DNA of 64,000 nt from CAWJPY01 sp963844865 (lineage in GTDB: Bacteria; Acidobacteriota; Thermoanaerobaculia; Thermoanaerobaculales; Sulfomarinibacteraceae), in assembly GCA_963844865.1 (NCBI GenBank), contig CAWJPY010000019.1, forward strand, positions 1 through 64,000, in the 5' to 3' direction. Under the pieces are notes generated by a model. It worked only from the letters and a program-made list of their open reading frames with translations, did no database searches and was not told the origin of the DNA. This document shows, piece after piece, positions 27,203 through 35,447 of the stretch (within the stretch, counting starts at the first letter, position 1; each line of letters begins with the position of its first letter). A program made the translations under genes and the position numbers.

Positions 27203-27371
27203 CCGGGCAACCACGGCGAAGGCGCCCGGAGAACAGCACGTCGCGTGTATCCATCGCTTCGGGCAGGCCAAGAACGGTGTCGGACCGATCTCGACGTACG
27301 CCGCGACGTCAAAGCCTGTGCCAGGCACCGTCTCTCACGTTCCCGGCTTTGAGCTGTGCCAAGATGACGTC

Positions 27372-28397
27372 GTGACCGAGCTCCAGCCCTACGCCGTGGC
27401 CGTCGTCAGCCACGACCACGCCACCACCCTGCCCGCCTGCCTGCGGGCGATCGCCGGGCTGGAGCCGCGGCCCGAAGCGGTGGTGGTGGTGGACAACGCC
27501 TCCGGCGACGGGTCCGCCGACATCGCCGAGGGCTTCGCCCATGCCCTTCCGCTCACCGTCATCCGCAACCTCGCCAACACCGGCTTCGCCGCCGCGGTCA
27601 ACACCGCCATTGCCGCCACCGATGCCCCCTGGGTGCTGTCCCTCAACCCGGACTGCGCACCCCGACCCGACTTCGTGTCCCGCCTCCTCGCAGGGGTTGC
27701 GGCCCACGACCCCACGGGCCGGGCGGGCTCGGCCACGGGCCGCCTGGTGCGGGCCGAGGGCGACGTGCTGGCCCCCGTCCCCGTGCTGGATGCGGCGGGC
27801 ATGGTGGTCACGCCTTCCGGACGCCACCTGGACCGCGGCGCCGGCGAGCCCGACGACGGCCGCTACGGGACCCCGGCCTGGGTGTTCGGGGGCACGGGCG
27901 CCGCCACGCTCTACCGCCGCGCCGCCCTGGCAGACGTCGCCTACCCCGGCGGCGAGGTCTTCGCGGTGCCCTTCTTCGCCTACCGCGAGGACGCCGAGCT
28001 GGCCTGGCGGCTGCAGTGGCGGGGCTGGCGCTGCCTCTATGAGCCCCAGGCCGTCGCCGCCCACGGTAGGCGCTTCCGGCCAGAGGGCGGGCGCCGCGGA
28101 CACGCCGAGATCAACCGCCACTCGGTGCGCAACCGCTTCCTGCTTCGCGCCCACTGTGCAGACCTCGGCTGGCACGTGCGCTGCCTACCCCACTGGCTGC
28201 TGCGCGACCTCGCCGTGGTGGCGGCCTGCCTGACCGTGGAGCGCGGCTCACTCGGCGGGCTCGGCGAGGCCTGGCGCCTGCGCCGCGACGCGGGCACGAG
28301 ACGGCGCTGGGTGCTCGGCCGGCGCAGCGCCCCGTCGCGACAGGTCTCCCGCTGGTTTCGTAAACGAGGGTGGACCGAGGAGATCAGGCAACCGTGA
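27372..28397 (+). CDS. GT2-family glycosyltransferase (rhamnosyltransferase-like)
   Basis: A 341-aa GT-A enzyme. I selected GTG 27372 (VTELQPYAVAVVSHDHATTLPACLRAI), because everything upstream in this long open frame lacks family sequence. Motifs are VVVVDNASGDGSADIAEG, NLANTGFAAAVNTAIA, WVLSLNPDCAPRPDFVSRLL (NPD metal site) and AVPFFAYREDAELAWRLQWRGWRCLYEP (catalytic RED). This set matches dTDP-rhamnosyltransferase-like GT2 proteins. It overlaps the next gene as GTGA at 28394-28397. Confidence 0.87.
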   Translation: MTELQPYAVAVVSHDHATTLPACLRAIAGLEPRPEAVVVVDNASGDGSADIAEGFAHALPLTVIRNLANTGFAAAVNTAIAATDAPWVLSLNPDCAPRPDFVSRLLAGVAAHDPTGRAGSATGRLVRAEGDVLAPVPVLDAAGMVVTPSGRHLDRGAGEPDDGRYGTPAWVFGGTGAATLYRRAALADVAYPGGEVFAVPFFAYREDAELAWRLQWRGWRCLYEPQAVAAHGRRFRPEGGRRGHAEINRHSVRNRFLLRAHCADLGWHVRCLPHWLLRDLAVVAACLTVERGSLGGLGEAWRLRRDAGTRRRWVLGRRSAPSRQVSRWFRKRGWTEEIRQP

Positions 28398-29485
28398 GGA
28401 TCGCCATCATGGGCACCCGTGGGGTCCCTGCCCGCTACGGCGGCTTCGAGACCCTGGCCGAGGAGCTCGGCCGCCGGCTCGCCGAGCGCGGCCACAGGGT
28501 GACGGTGTACGGCCGGCGCGGCTTCGTGGACCCCGCACTCGGCGAGCACCTGGGCATGCGCCTGGTGGTCCTGCCGGCGCCCCGGAGCAAGCACCTGGAG
28601 ACGGTGCTCCACACCCTCCTGTCGGCCGTCCACGCCTTCGGCGAGCGCTACGACGCGGTGCTCCTGTGCAACGCCGCCAATGCACCGTGGGCACGCATCC
28701 TCCAGCTCGGCGGCGTCCCCGTGGCCCTCAACGTGGACGGGTTGGAGCGCAAGCGCCGCAAGTGGGGTCTCGCCGGCCGCACCTACTACCGCGTCTGCGA
28801 GCGCCTGGCGGCGGTGCTGCCCGACGCCCTGATCACCGACGCCGAGGTCATCCGCCGGTACTACCGGCGCTGCTACCGCGCCCCGTCGGAGATGATCGTC
28901 TACGGCGGCGACCTGGAGCCGCCCCGCGGCCGGGACATGCTGGACCGCCTCGGCCTGGAGCCGGAGGGCTACCTGCTGTACGTGTCCCGCTTCGAGCCCG
29001 AGAACAACCCCGACCGGGTGGCGGCGGCCTATCGGGAGGTCGCCGGCGATCGGCCCCTGGTGATGGTGGGGGGCGCCCCCTACGCGCCGGGGCTGGCACG
29101 CCGGGTCACCGAGCTGGCCGACGGGCGGGTGCTGCTGCCGGGCCCCGTCTACGGCGACGGCTACCGCCAGCTCCTGTTCGGCTGCCGGCTCTACGTCCAC
29201 GCCACCGAGGTGGGTGGCACGCACCCGGCCCTGGTGGAGGCCATGGGGGCGGGACGACCGGTGCTGTACTATGACACCCCGGAGAATCGCGAGGTGGTGG
29301 GAGACGCCGGCCGCGCGTTCCGCTTTTCGGGGCCGCGGTCCCTGGCGACGGAGCTGGAGCGGCTGATGAGGGACCAGGAGGCGCTGGCCGCCCTCGCCGA
29401 GCGCTCGCGCCGGCGGGTCGCCGAGCGCTACCGCTGGAGCGCCGTCACCGACGCCTACGAGAGGGTGCTGAGGGAGCTGTGCTGA
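28394..29485 (+). CDS. DUF1972/GT4 glycosyltransferase (rhamnosyltransferase-like)
   Basis: A 363-aa protein from GTG 28394. The N-terminal MGTRGVPARYGGFETLAEELGRRL is the hallmark of the DUF1972 domain found in rhamnosyl- and mannosyl-transferases. It continues with LLCNAANAPWARILQLGGVPVALNVDGLERKRRKW and the GT-B donor half YLLYVSRFEPENNPDRVAAAYREV and VHATEVGGTHPALVEAMGAGRPVLYYDTPENREV. Length is typical. It sits between a GT2 gene and the sugar-1-phosphate transferase with overlapping starts and stops, forming operon 27372-30910. Confidence 0.88.
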   Translation: MRIAIMGTRGVPARYGGFETLAEELGRRLAERGHRVTVYGRRGFVDPALGEHLGMRLVVLPAPRSKHLETVLHTLLSAVHAFGERYDAVLLCNAANAPWARILQLGGVPVALNVDGLERKRRKWGLAGRTYYRVCERLAAVLPDALITDAEVIRRYYRRCYRAPSEMIVYGGDLEPPRGRDMLDRLGLEPEGYLLYVSRFEPENNPDRVAAAYREVAGDRPLVMVGGAPYAPGLARRVTELADGRVLLPGPVYGDGYRQLLFGCRLYVHATEVGGTHPALVEAMGAGRPVLYYDTPENREVVGDAGRAFRFSGPRSLATELERLMRDQEALAALAERSRRRVAERYRWSAVTDAYERVLRELC

Positions 29486-30910
29486 AGGAGCGCGCCCGAT
29501 TCGTCGCCTACTGGGTGTGGACCGCGGACCTGGTCCTCACCGCGGGCGCCTTTCTCCTCGCCTGGTGGGTGCGCTCCCACGTCGGCCACACCCTCCTGCC
29601 GTCCCTCTTCCCCACGGAGCTCTACCCCCTGTCCCGCTACCTCGGGCTGCTGCCCCTGGTCCTGGCCATCTGGACCGCCCTGCTGGTGACCCGGGAGGCC
29701 TACACCTCGCGCCGCACCGTGGCCCTCTACCGCGAGGTGTGGCAGGTGCTGCAGGTCGTGGCTTTGGGCACCCTCATCCTGGCCGCCAGCGGCTGGCTGC
29801 TTCGCCTCGAGTTCGTGTCCCGGCCCTTCCTGTTCCTCTTCGCCGGCCTCGACGTCCTCTTCCTGGTCGGCGCGAAGCTGGCGGTGCGGCTGCTGGCCCG
29901 CCAGGTGCGGCGAGCGCGGCTACAACTACCGCACCCTGCTCCTGGTGGGCATCAACCCCCGCGCCGAGGAGGTGGCTCAGATCATCCAGGCCCATCCCCA
30001 CTGGGGCCTCAAGGTGCTCGGCTTCGTCGCCCCCAACGGTTCCCATCCCGCAACGGCGGCCGGCCTGCCCGTGCTGGGCACAGCGGAGGACCTTCCGCGC
30101 ATCCTCCAGGAGCAGGTGGTGGACGAGGTCATCTTCGTGCTGTCGCGGCGCCAGCTCGAGGAGTTCGAGGAGAGCTTCCTGCTCTGCGCCGAGCTCGGCA
30201 TCCGGGCCCGGGTGGCCCTCTCTTTCCCGCACATGAAGGCGCGGGTGCTCCTCGACGACCTGGAGGGCATCCCGCTGCTCACCTTCACCAACAGCCCCCT
30301 GGCCCCCTTCCCCATGTTCGTCAAACAGCTCGTCGACCTGCTGGTGGCGACCATCGGACTCGCCCTGGCGGCCCTGCCCATGCTCGCCATGGCCCTCGCC
30401 ATCAGGCTCGGCTCCCGGGGGCCGGTGCTCTTCCGCCAGGAGCGGTGCGGGCTCAACGGCCGCCGCTTCACCCTGTACAAGTTCCGCACCATGCACGAGG
30501 ACGCCGAGCGCCGGCGGGCCGAGGTCGCCCACCTCAACGAGGTGCACGGTCCCGCCTTCAAGGCCCGACGCGACCCGCGGGTGACGTCTGTGGGCCGGAT
30601 CCTGCGCCGCCTCTCCCTGGACGAGCTGCCGCAGCTGATCAACGTGCTCAAGGGAGACATGTCCCTGGTGGGACCGCGACCGCCCCTGCCCGACGAGGTG
30701 GCCCAGTACGAGCGCTGGCAACGTCGTCGGCTGTCCATGAAGCCCGGGCTGACCGGCCTCTGGCAGGTCTCGGGACGCGCCGGTCTGGACGACTTCAACC
30801 GCTGGATCGCCCTCGACCTGGCCTACATCGATCAGTGGTCCCTGTGGCTGGACGTCAAGATCCTGCTCAAGACGGTCCCCGCGGTGCTCTCCACCCAGGG
30901 CGCCGCGTGA
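29479..30910 (+). CDS. polyprenyl-phosphate sugar-1-phosphate transferase, second copy, frameshifted
   Basis: About 476 aa from GTG 29479 (VLKERARFVAYWVWTADLVL), overlapping the upstream stop by seven bases. There are four or five N-terminal membrane helices, a nucleotide-binding-like middle domain with LLLVGINPRAEEVAQII, and the catalytic domain: VLFRQERCGLNGRRFTLYKFRTM, LDELPQLINVLKGDMSLVGPRPPLP and MKPGLTGLWQVSGR. A surplus G near 29913 breaks the reading before GYNYRTLL. It is a diverged paralogue of the enzyme at 14179 (WQVSGR here, AQINGY there), which suggests different first sugars or different glycans. Confidence 0.88.
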
Positions 30911-31048
30911 CGGGCTGCCGCTGCAATGAAGCGGCACGCTCGACCGACCGCCCATCCGGGCTGTGATGGTGAGCGAGGCCGCAGAGCGGCCGAGTCGAAC
31001 CATCCCCTCCCGAGCGCCGGAGGCGCGAGCGATGGCACAAGGAGTGGG

Positions 31049-33235
31049 ATGACCCCCACGTCGCCCAGGCTCCTGCGGAGCGTGCTGGTGGTGCTCACCG
31101 TCGTCCTCGGCCTGGCCGCCTGCGGTGGTCACGGGGTCGAGGAGATCGATCTGCTCTCGGCAGCCCCGCCTCCGGACGTGCTCACCGAGCGGGCCGTGGT
31201 GGCGCTGCCCACGAGCGGAGCCGGCACGCGCTTCGTCCGCGGATGGCGCTTCGCGGGCGCCGCCGGAGGAGTGGCGATCTCCCCCGACGGAGACGACTCG
31301 GTCGTGGAGGTGGTCCGCCTGCGGCAGCACCTCCGGACCCTGACCCTCGAGGCCGCTGCCGCACCGGACGGCGGCTCCTCGACCGTGACCGCGACCTGTG
31401 CGGGCCGCCGCCTCGGGACCTACCCCGTCACGACGCGCACCGCGGTCCCGCTGCCCCTCGACCTCGCCCTCGGTCGAGTCGCGATCGGCCTCCGTTTCAG
31501 CGACCCCGAGGCGGTCGTGCTGCGTCGGGCCACCGTCCGGCCGCGAGCGCGGCCGGGCGCCGTCGAGATCGCGGACGGCGCCATCTCTCAGACTGGCTTC
31601 TCGGCCCTGGAGCTGGCGCTGATGGCGGAGCCGGGGTCGGAGGTCGCGGGCACTCTGGTCCCCCCGTCCGGTGCTCGGCCGGACCAGCGCTTCTCGCTCA
31701 CGGTCGAGGGGGACGGAGCACGCACGCTGCTCGTCTGGTCCGCCAGCGAAGGATCAACCGAGATGGTGCCGTTCGGCGCCGACCTGGTCCGCGGATCACA
31801 TCCACAGGTCGTTCGTATCCGGCTCCTGGCCCAGGGCGCCGGGCCGCCCGCGGTGTGGCGGGGCCTCGTGCTGCGGCGTCCACGACCGGCTCCGTCGCCG
31901 GAGGCCGCTCCTCCACCACCTCCGCCCAAGCTGGTGGTGCTCTACGTCCTCGACGCCCTGCGCGCCGACGCTCTGGGCGCCTTCGGCGGCCGCCCGGACG
32001 TGACCCCTGTCCTCGACCGCCTGGCAAACGAGGGTGTGGCGTTCGCTCGCCACTTCAGCGCCGCCCCCAACACCGCTCCCTCTACCAAGGCCCTCTTCAC
32101 CGGGCACACCTTCCTGTCCGGCGGTGCGCTCTCCGCGGACGGTCCGGAAACCCTCGCCGAGGCTTTCGCCCACGCCGGCTATCGCACCGCGGCAGTCACC
32201 GCGAACCCCTACTTCGCCCGGGAGCTGGGCCTTGGGCGCGGCTTCGAAGACGTCCAGGTACTGCCGATCGCCGAGGACTTCCGCCCGGACGCCCCACCGA
32301 CCGTCAACGACAGCGCCGAACGGGTGGACCGCGCCGCGCTGGAGTGGCTGGACCGGCTCGACGACGATGACCGTGCCTTCCTGTACATCCACTCCCTCAA
32401 CCCCCACAACCCGTACACGCCTCCCCCGCCCTTTGCCGGCCGGTTCTCGAGTGCCGCCGCGTCGTGGCTCGACGGCTCCACCGCCACCCTGGTCAGCATC
32501 CGGGACGGGAAGCGGCCGTTGAGGGCCGCCGAAGCGGGCAGGCTCCGCGGTCTTTACCTGGACGGGGTCTCCTACAATGACGACCAGATCGGGATCATCC
32601 TGGACCGCCTGAGGAGCCGGTACCGTGACCGCGACATCCTGCTGGTGGTCACCGCCGACCACGGCGAGGAGCTCTCGGACCATGGCGGCCTCTTCCACGG
32701 CCACACCCTGTACGACGAGGTCGTACACATCCCCCTCGTCATCTCGTGGCCCGGGCTGGTGCGGCCGCGGCGAGTGGAGCGTCTGACAGACACCCTCGAG
32801 CTCCACCAGACCCTCGCGGCACTGGTCGCACCTGACTCCGTTACGGCGGGACCATCCCTGTGGCCTGATCTCCTCGGGACTCGGCCACCGCCCTCGGACG
32901 CGGGCCGGATCGTCTTCGCCGCCGCCCCTGGTCTTCGGCACGGCCACATGGCGCGCTCGAACCGCTGGAAAGTCATCCTGGCCCACCGTCGGGGCCTCGA
33001 CTTCGGCATGGGCCGGGGCCCAGGCCGCACCCATGACCCCGAGTACGTCTTCGACCTGGAGCACGACCCCGGCGAGCACCACAATGTAGCTGGCGCCGCT
33101 GTCCCCGAGGTCGCCTGGCTGCGGGCCAAGCTCGAAGCCTGGGTCGACGCCCACCGCGAGCAACAGGCGTCCGCCCCGTTTCACCTGGACGCGGCCACCC
33201 GCCGCCGCCTGGAAGCCCTGGGGTACCGGGAGTGA
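31049..33235 (+). CDS. sulfatase-like alkaline-phosphatase-superfamily lipoprotein
   Basis: 728 aa, intact. ATG 31049 follows AAGGAG. The signal sequence (RLLRSVLVVLTVVLGLAACGG) ends in a lipobox. Residues ~25-285 are a beta-rich non-catalytic region ending in a Pro-rich linker (PSPEAAPPPPPP). The hydrolase domain follows: VVLYVLDALRADALGAFGG, NTAPSTKALFTG with Thr/Ser in the nucleophile region, FLYIHSLNPHNPY, VVTADHGEELSDHGGLFHGHTLYDEVVHIPL, and RRLEALGYRE at the end. It parallels the lipoprotein at 21740 in length and domain order. Neither has the Cys-x-Pro-Ser-Arg formylglycine signature, so sulfate hydrolysis is doubtful. It likely modifies an envelope glycan or lipid. Confidence 0.88.
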   Translation: MTPTSPRLLRSVLVVLTVVLGLAACGGHGVEEIDLLSAAPPPDVLTERAVVALPTSGAGTRFVRGWRFAGAAGGVAISPDGDDSVVEVVRLRQHLRTLTLEAAAAPDGGSSTVTATCAGRRLGTYPVTTRTAVPLPLDLALGRVAIGLRFSDPEAVVLRRATVRPRARPGAVEIADGAISQTGFSALELALMAEPGSEVAGTLVPPSGARPDQRFSLTVEGDGARTLLVWSASEGSTEMVPFGADLVRGSHPQVVRIRLLAQGAGPPAVWRGLVLRRPRPAPSPEAAPPPPPPKLVVLYVLDALRADALGAFGGRPDVTPVLDRLANEGVAFARHFSAAPNTAPSTKALFTGHTFLSGGALSADGPETLAEAFAHAGYRTAAVTANPYFARELGLGRGFEDVQVLPIAEDFRPDAPPTVNDSAERVDRAALEWLDRLDDDDRAFLYIHSLNPHNPYTPPPPFAGRFSSAAASWLDGSTATLVSIRDGKRPLRAAEAGRLRGLYLDGVSYNDDQIGIILDRLRSRYRDRDILLVVTADHGEELSDHGGLFHGHTLYDEVVHIPLVISWPGLVRPRRVERLTDTLELHQTLAALVAPDSVTAGPSLWPDLLGTRPPPSDAGRIVFAAAPGLRHGHMARSNRWKVILAHRRGLDFGMGRGPGRTHDPEYVFDLEHDPGEHHNVAGAAVPEVAWLRAKLEAWVDAHREQQASAPFHLDAATRRRLEALGYRE

Positions 33236-33256
33236 GCACGACGTGGAGGAGCTGCA

Positions 33257-35005
33257 ATGACCCGATGTCTGCCGGTGGCTCCCAATGGGCAGGAAACACC
33301 TGATCCGGAGATGACAGGCGGTACGCGAGCCGCTCGGCACGGTCTCCCCACCGTTGGTCCACGCGCATCGCACCGCGTACAGGCCATTCTGCGCTCACGA
33401 TGGGCGATGGCCCTGAGTGTCGGCCTCGTGCTGCTCCCTACCGCGTGCGGTCAGCGAGGCGGCGAGGCGGACGCCCCGGTGGTGGTCATCGGCGTCGACG
33501 GGGGCGAGTGGCGGATCATCGAGTCGATGTGGGCCGAGGACCGGCTCCCCAACCTGCGGCGCATGGCCGCGGAGGGGATCACCGCCAGGATGCGGACGAT
33601 CGACTCCGCGTCGCCCGTGATCTGGACGTCGATCGCCACCGGTGTGGTGCCGGCACGGCACGGCATCACCGACTTCACGGTCGCCACCGCCCACGGTGAC
33701 CAGCCAGTGTCGTCCACCCAGCGCCGGGTTCCCGCCCTGTGGAACATGGCGTCCGCGGTCCGTCGTCGAGTCGCCGTCGTCAACTGGTGGGGGACGTGGC
33801 CGGCGGAGGAGGTCGATGGGGTCGTCGTGAGCGATCGCGCCCTCACGAACCTGGATGACCGCGTCACGCCGGCCCGGCTCCTTCCCAGGTTGGAGGAGCT
33901 CCAGCGGGAGGCGCTGTCGCTTCCCGACACCTTCGGCGGCAACGACGCCGCCAAGAAGCAGGATCAGGTTACGGCGCTGGTGAGTACCGTCCTCGCAGGC
34001 GAGGGTTTCGACCTGCTCCTCACCTACTTCCGCGGCGTGGACATCGCCTGCCACTTCAACTGGAAGTACTTCGAGCCGGAGGCATTCCCAGGAGTGGACA
34101 GGAACCAAGTGCCCACCGGCCGGGAGCGGATCTTCCGGGTGTACGACGCCGTGGACCGCGCAATCGGGGACATCCGTCGAGCGGCCGGGCCGGACGCCAC
34201 GACGTTCGTGATGTCCGATCACGGCTTCAAGGCGATGAAGCAGGAGAAGCTGAGGATCATGCTGAAGCTGGACCCCGTCCTGAGTCGCCTCGGCTTCTTG
34301 CGTCGCAACGCCACGGGCGTGGACTTCGGCGCATCGCTCCTCTACACCTACGCATCGCCCGACCACGTGCTGGCAAAGAAGGTCCGCTACTGCCTCGAGG
34401 GGCGCGAAGCCGGCGGGAAGGTGACATCGACGCAGCGGGCCACGATCCGGAGGCGACTCGTCGAGCGCCTCGGCCGCATCACCTACGCGCACGGGAAGCC
34501 CGCCCTGTCGGTTCGCGATGCCGACCCCGAAGAACGTCGTCAAGGGGCGGACTTCGTCGTGCAGGTCCTCCCCGATGGCGCGGTCCCGCCCCTCATGGTG
34601 GACGGACAACCCCTGCCGGGAGCCCTGTGGCAGGTCACGCACCTTTCAGGAACGCACGACAGGCGGACGGACGGCATCTTCTTCGCCGCCGGGCCACGCA
34701 TCGACCCCAGCGCTGACGTGGACGCGGTCGACGTCCTCGACATGACGCCCACCATTCTCTATGCCATGGGTCTCCCGGTCGCCGAGTCGTTCGACGGCCG
34801 CCCTCGGACCGACCTCTTCACGCCCCGGTTCCAGCGCCGCAACCCCGTGCGGACCATCCCATCATGGGGAGAGACACGGGAGACATTCGGCACGGAGTCG
34901 GCTGTGGACCAGGCGCTCTTGGACGAGCTGCGAGCGCTCGGATACATCGACGAGGAGCCTGCCCGAGGATCGCATCTCGACAGGCCCTCGCCCGCGTCCG
35001 ATTGA
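33257..35005 (+). CDS. type I phosphodiesterase/nucleotide-pyrophosphatase-like lipoprotein
   Basis: 582 aa from ATG 33257 with GGAG five bases upstream. A long N-terminal tail precedes MALSVGLVLLPTACGQ, a signal sequence with lipobox; an internal start near ATG 33407 would give a more typical signal peptide. The catalytic domain has VIGVDGGEWRIIESM (metal Asp), SPVIWTSIATGVVPARHGI with the nucleophilic Thr, and FVMSDHGFKAM (metal DH). This is the phosphodiesterase/autotaxin-like branch. Unlike the flanking lipoproteins it lacks the LRAD-type opening. It lies 21 bp downstream of 31049 and is probably co-transcribed. Substrate unknown. Confidence 0.85.
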   Translation: MTRCLPVAPNGQETPDPEMTGGTRAARHGLPTVGPRASHRVQAILRSRWAMALSVGLVLLPTACGQRGGEADAPVVVIGVDGGEWRIIESMWAEDRLPNLRRMAAEGITARMRTIDSASPVIWTSIATGVVPARHGITDFTVATAHGDQPVSSTQRRVPALWNMASAVRRRVAVVNWWGTWPAEEVDGVVVSDRALTNLDDRVTPARLLPRLEELQREALSLPDTFGGNDAAKKQDQVTALVSTVLAGEGFDLLLTYFRGVDIACHFNWKYFEPEAFPGVDRNQVPTGRERIFRVYDAVDRAIGDIRRAAGPDATTFVMSDHGFKAMKQEKLRIMLKLDPVLSRLGFLRRNATGVDFGASLLYTYASPDHVLAKKVRYCLEGREAGGKVTSTQRATIRRRLVERLGRITYAHGKPALSVRDADPEERRQGADFVVQVLPDGAVPPLMVDGQPLPGALWQVTHLSGTHDRRTDGIFFAAGPRIDPSADVDAVDVLDMTPTILYAMGLPVAESFDGRPRTDLFTPRFQRRNPVRTIPSWGETRETFGTESAVDQALLDELRALGYIDEEPARGSHLDRPSPASD

Positions 35006-35101
35006 GCGCCTCGGTTGCGACCGCGCAGACCCCCGGCCGCCGCCTGTGTCCCGGTCAACGGTGCGGAGGCGCGCTGCCGCTGATCGCCGTCGCCGCCACT
35101 G

Positions 35102-35443
35102 TCACTCGCCCCACCCCTCCCGACGCAGCTCGATGAGACGGTTGTCCGCGAGCACCTGGAGCCAGCCGGCCACCCGCGCCTCCGCGTCCTGCGCATCGTC
35201 GGGTCGCTCCCGCTGGAGGATGCGGGCCAGCCCGGCCACCGTGGTGGCGCCGTCAAGGTGGCGCCAGAGCAGGCTGCCGCGCTCGTCCAGCTTCACCCGG
35301 CGCGGGCTGAGGACCCAGGCCACCCGTGCCTTGAGGCCCGCGAACCCGGAGCCCCGGGGCGGCTCCCGCAGCAGCATGACGCAGCCGTCCTTCTCATCGC
35401 GCCAGGCGACGCGACGGACCGGAACGTCGTCAGCCCCGATCAC
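35102..35443 (-). CDS. PqqD-like peptide-chaperone family protein
   Basis: A 113-aa protein from GTG 35443. The segment VLSPRRVKLDERGSLLWRHLDGATTVAGLARIL, then VAGWLQVLADNRLIELR, matches the winged-helix PqqD/RRE fold, where the VxLDxxGxxIWxxLDG core is diagnostic. Such domains bind ribosomal peptide substrates for radical SAM enzymes, but stand-alone PqqD-like proteins of unknown role are also common. It follows the OPT transporter gene by four bases and would be co-translated with it. No PQQ or RiPP biosynthesis gene is present. Confidence 0.72.
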   Translation of the reverse strand: MIGADDVPVRRVAWRDEKDGCVMLLREPPRGSGFAGLKARVAWVLSPRRVKLDERGSLLWRHLDGATTVAGLARILQRERPDDAQDAEARVAGWLQVLADNRLIELRREGWGE

Positions 35444-35447
35444 GCCC

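Noticed and set aside
22719..27254. A 1511-codon minus-strand open frame as a single giant fusion protein
   Set aside because: It joins the membrane transferase, a stretch of out-of-frame sequence and the lipoprotein N-terminus. A one-base insertion near 24152 and the GTGA junction at 23924-23927 show two separate genes.
31034..31046. Sigma-54 site at TGGCACAAGGAGT before the sulfatase-like gene
   Set aside because: It has the TGGCAC half only; no TTGC follows at the required distance, and the AAGGAG is the ribosome-binding site.
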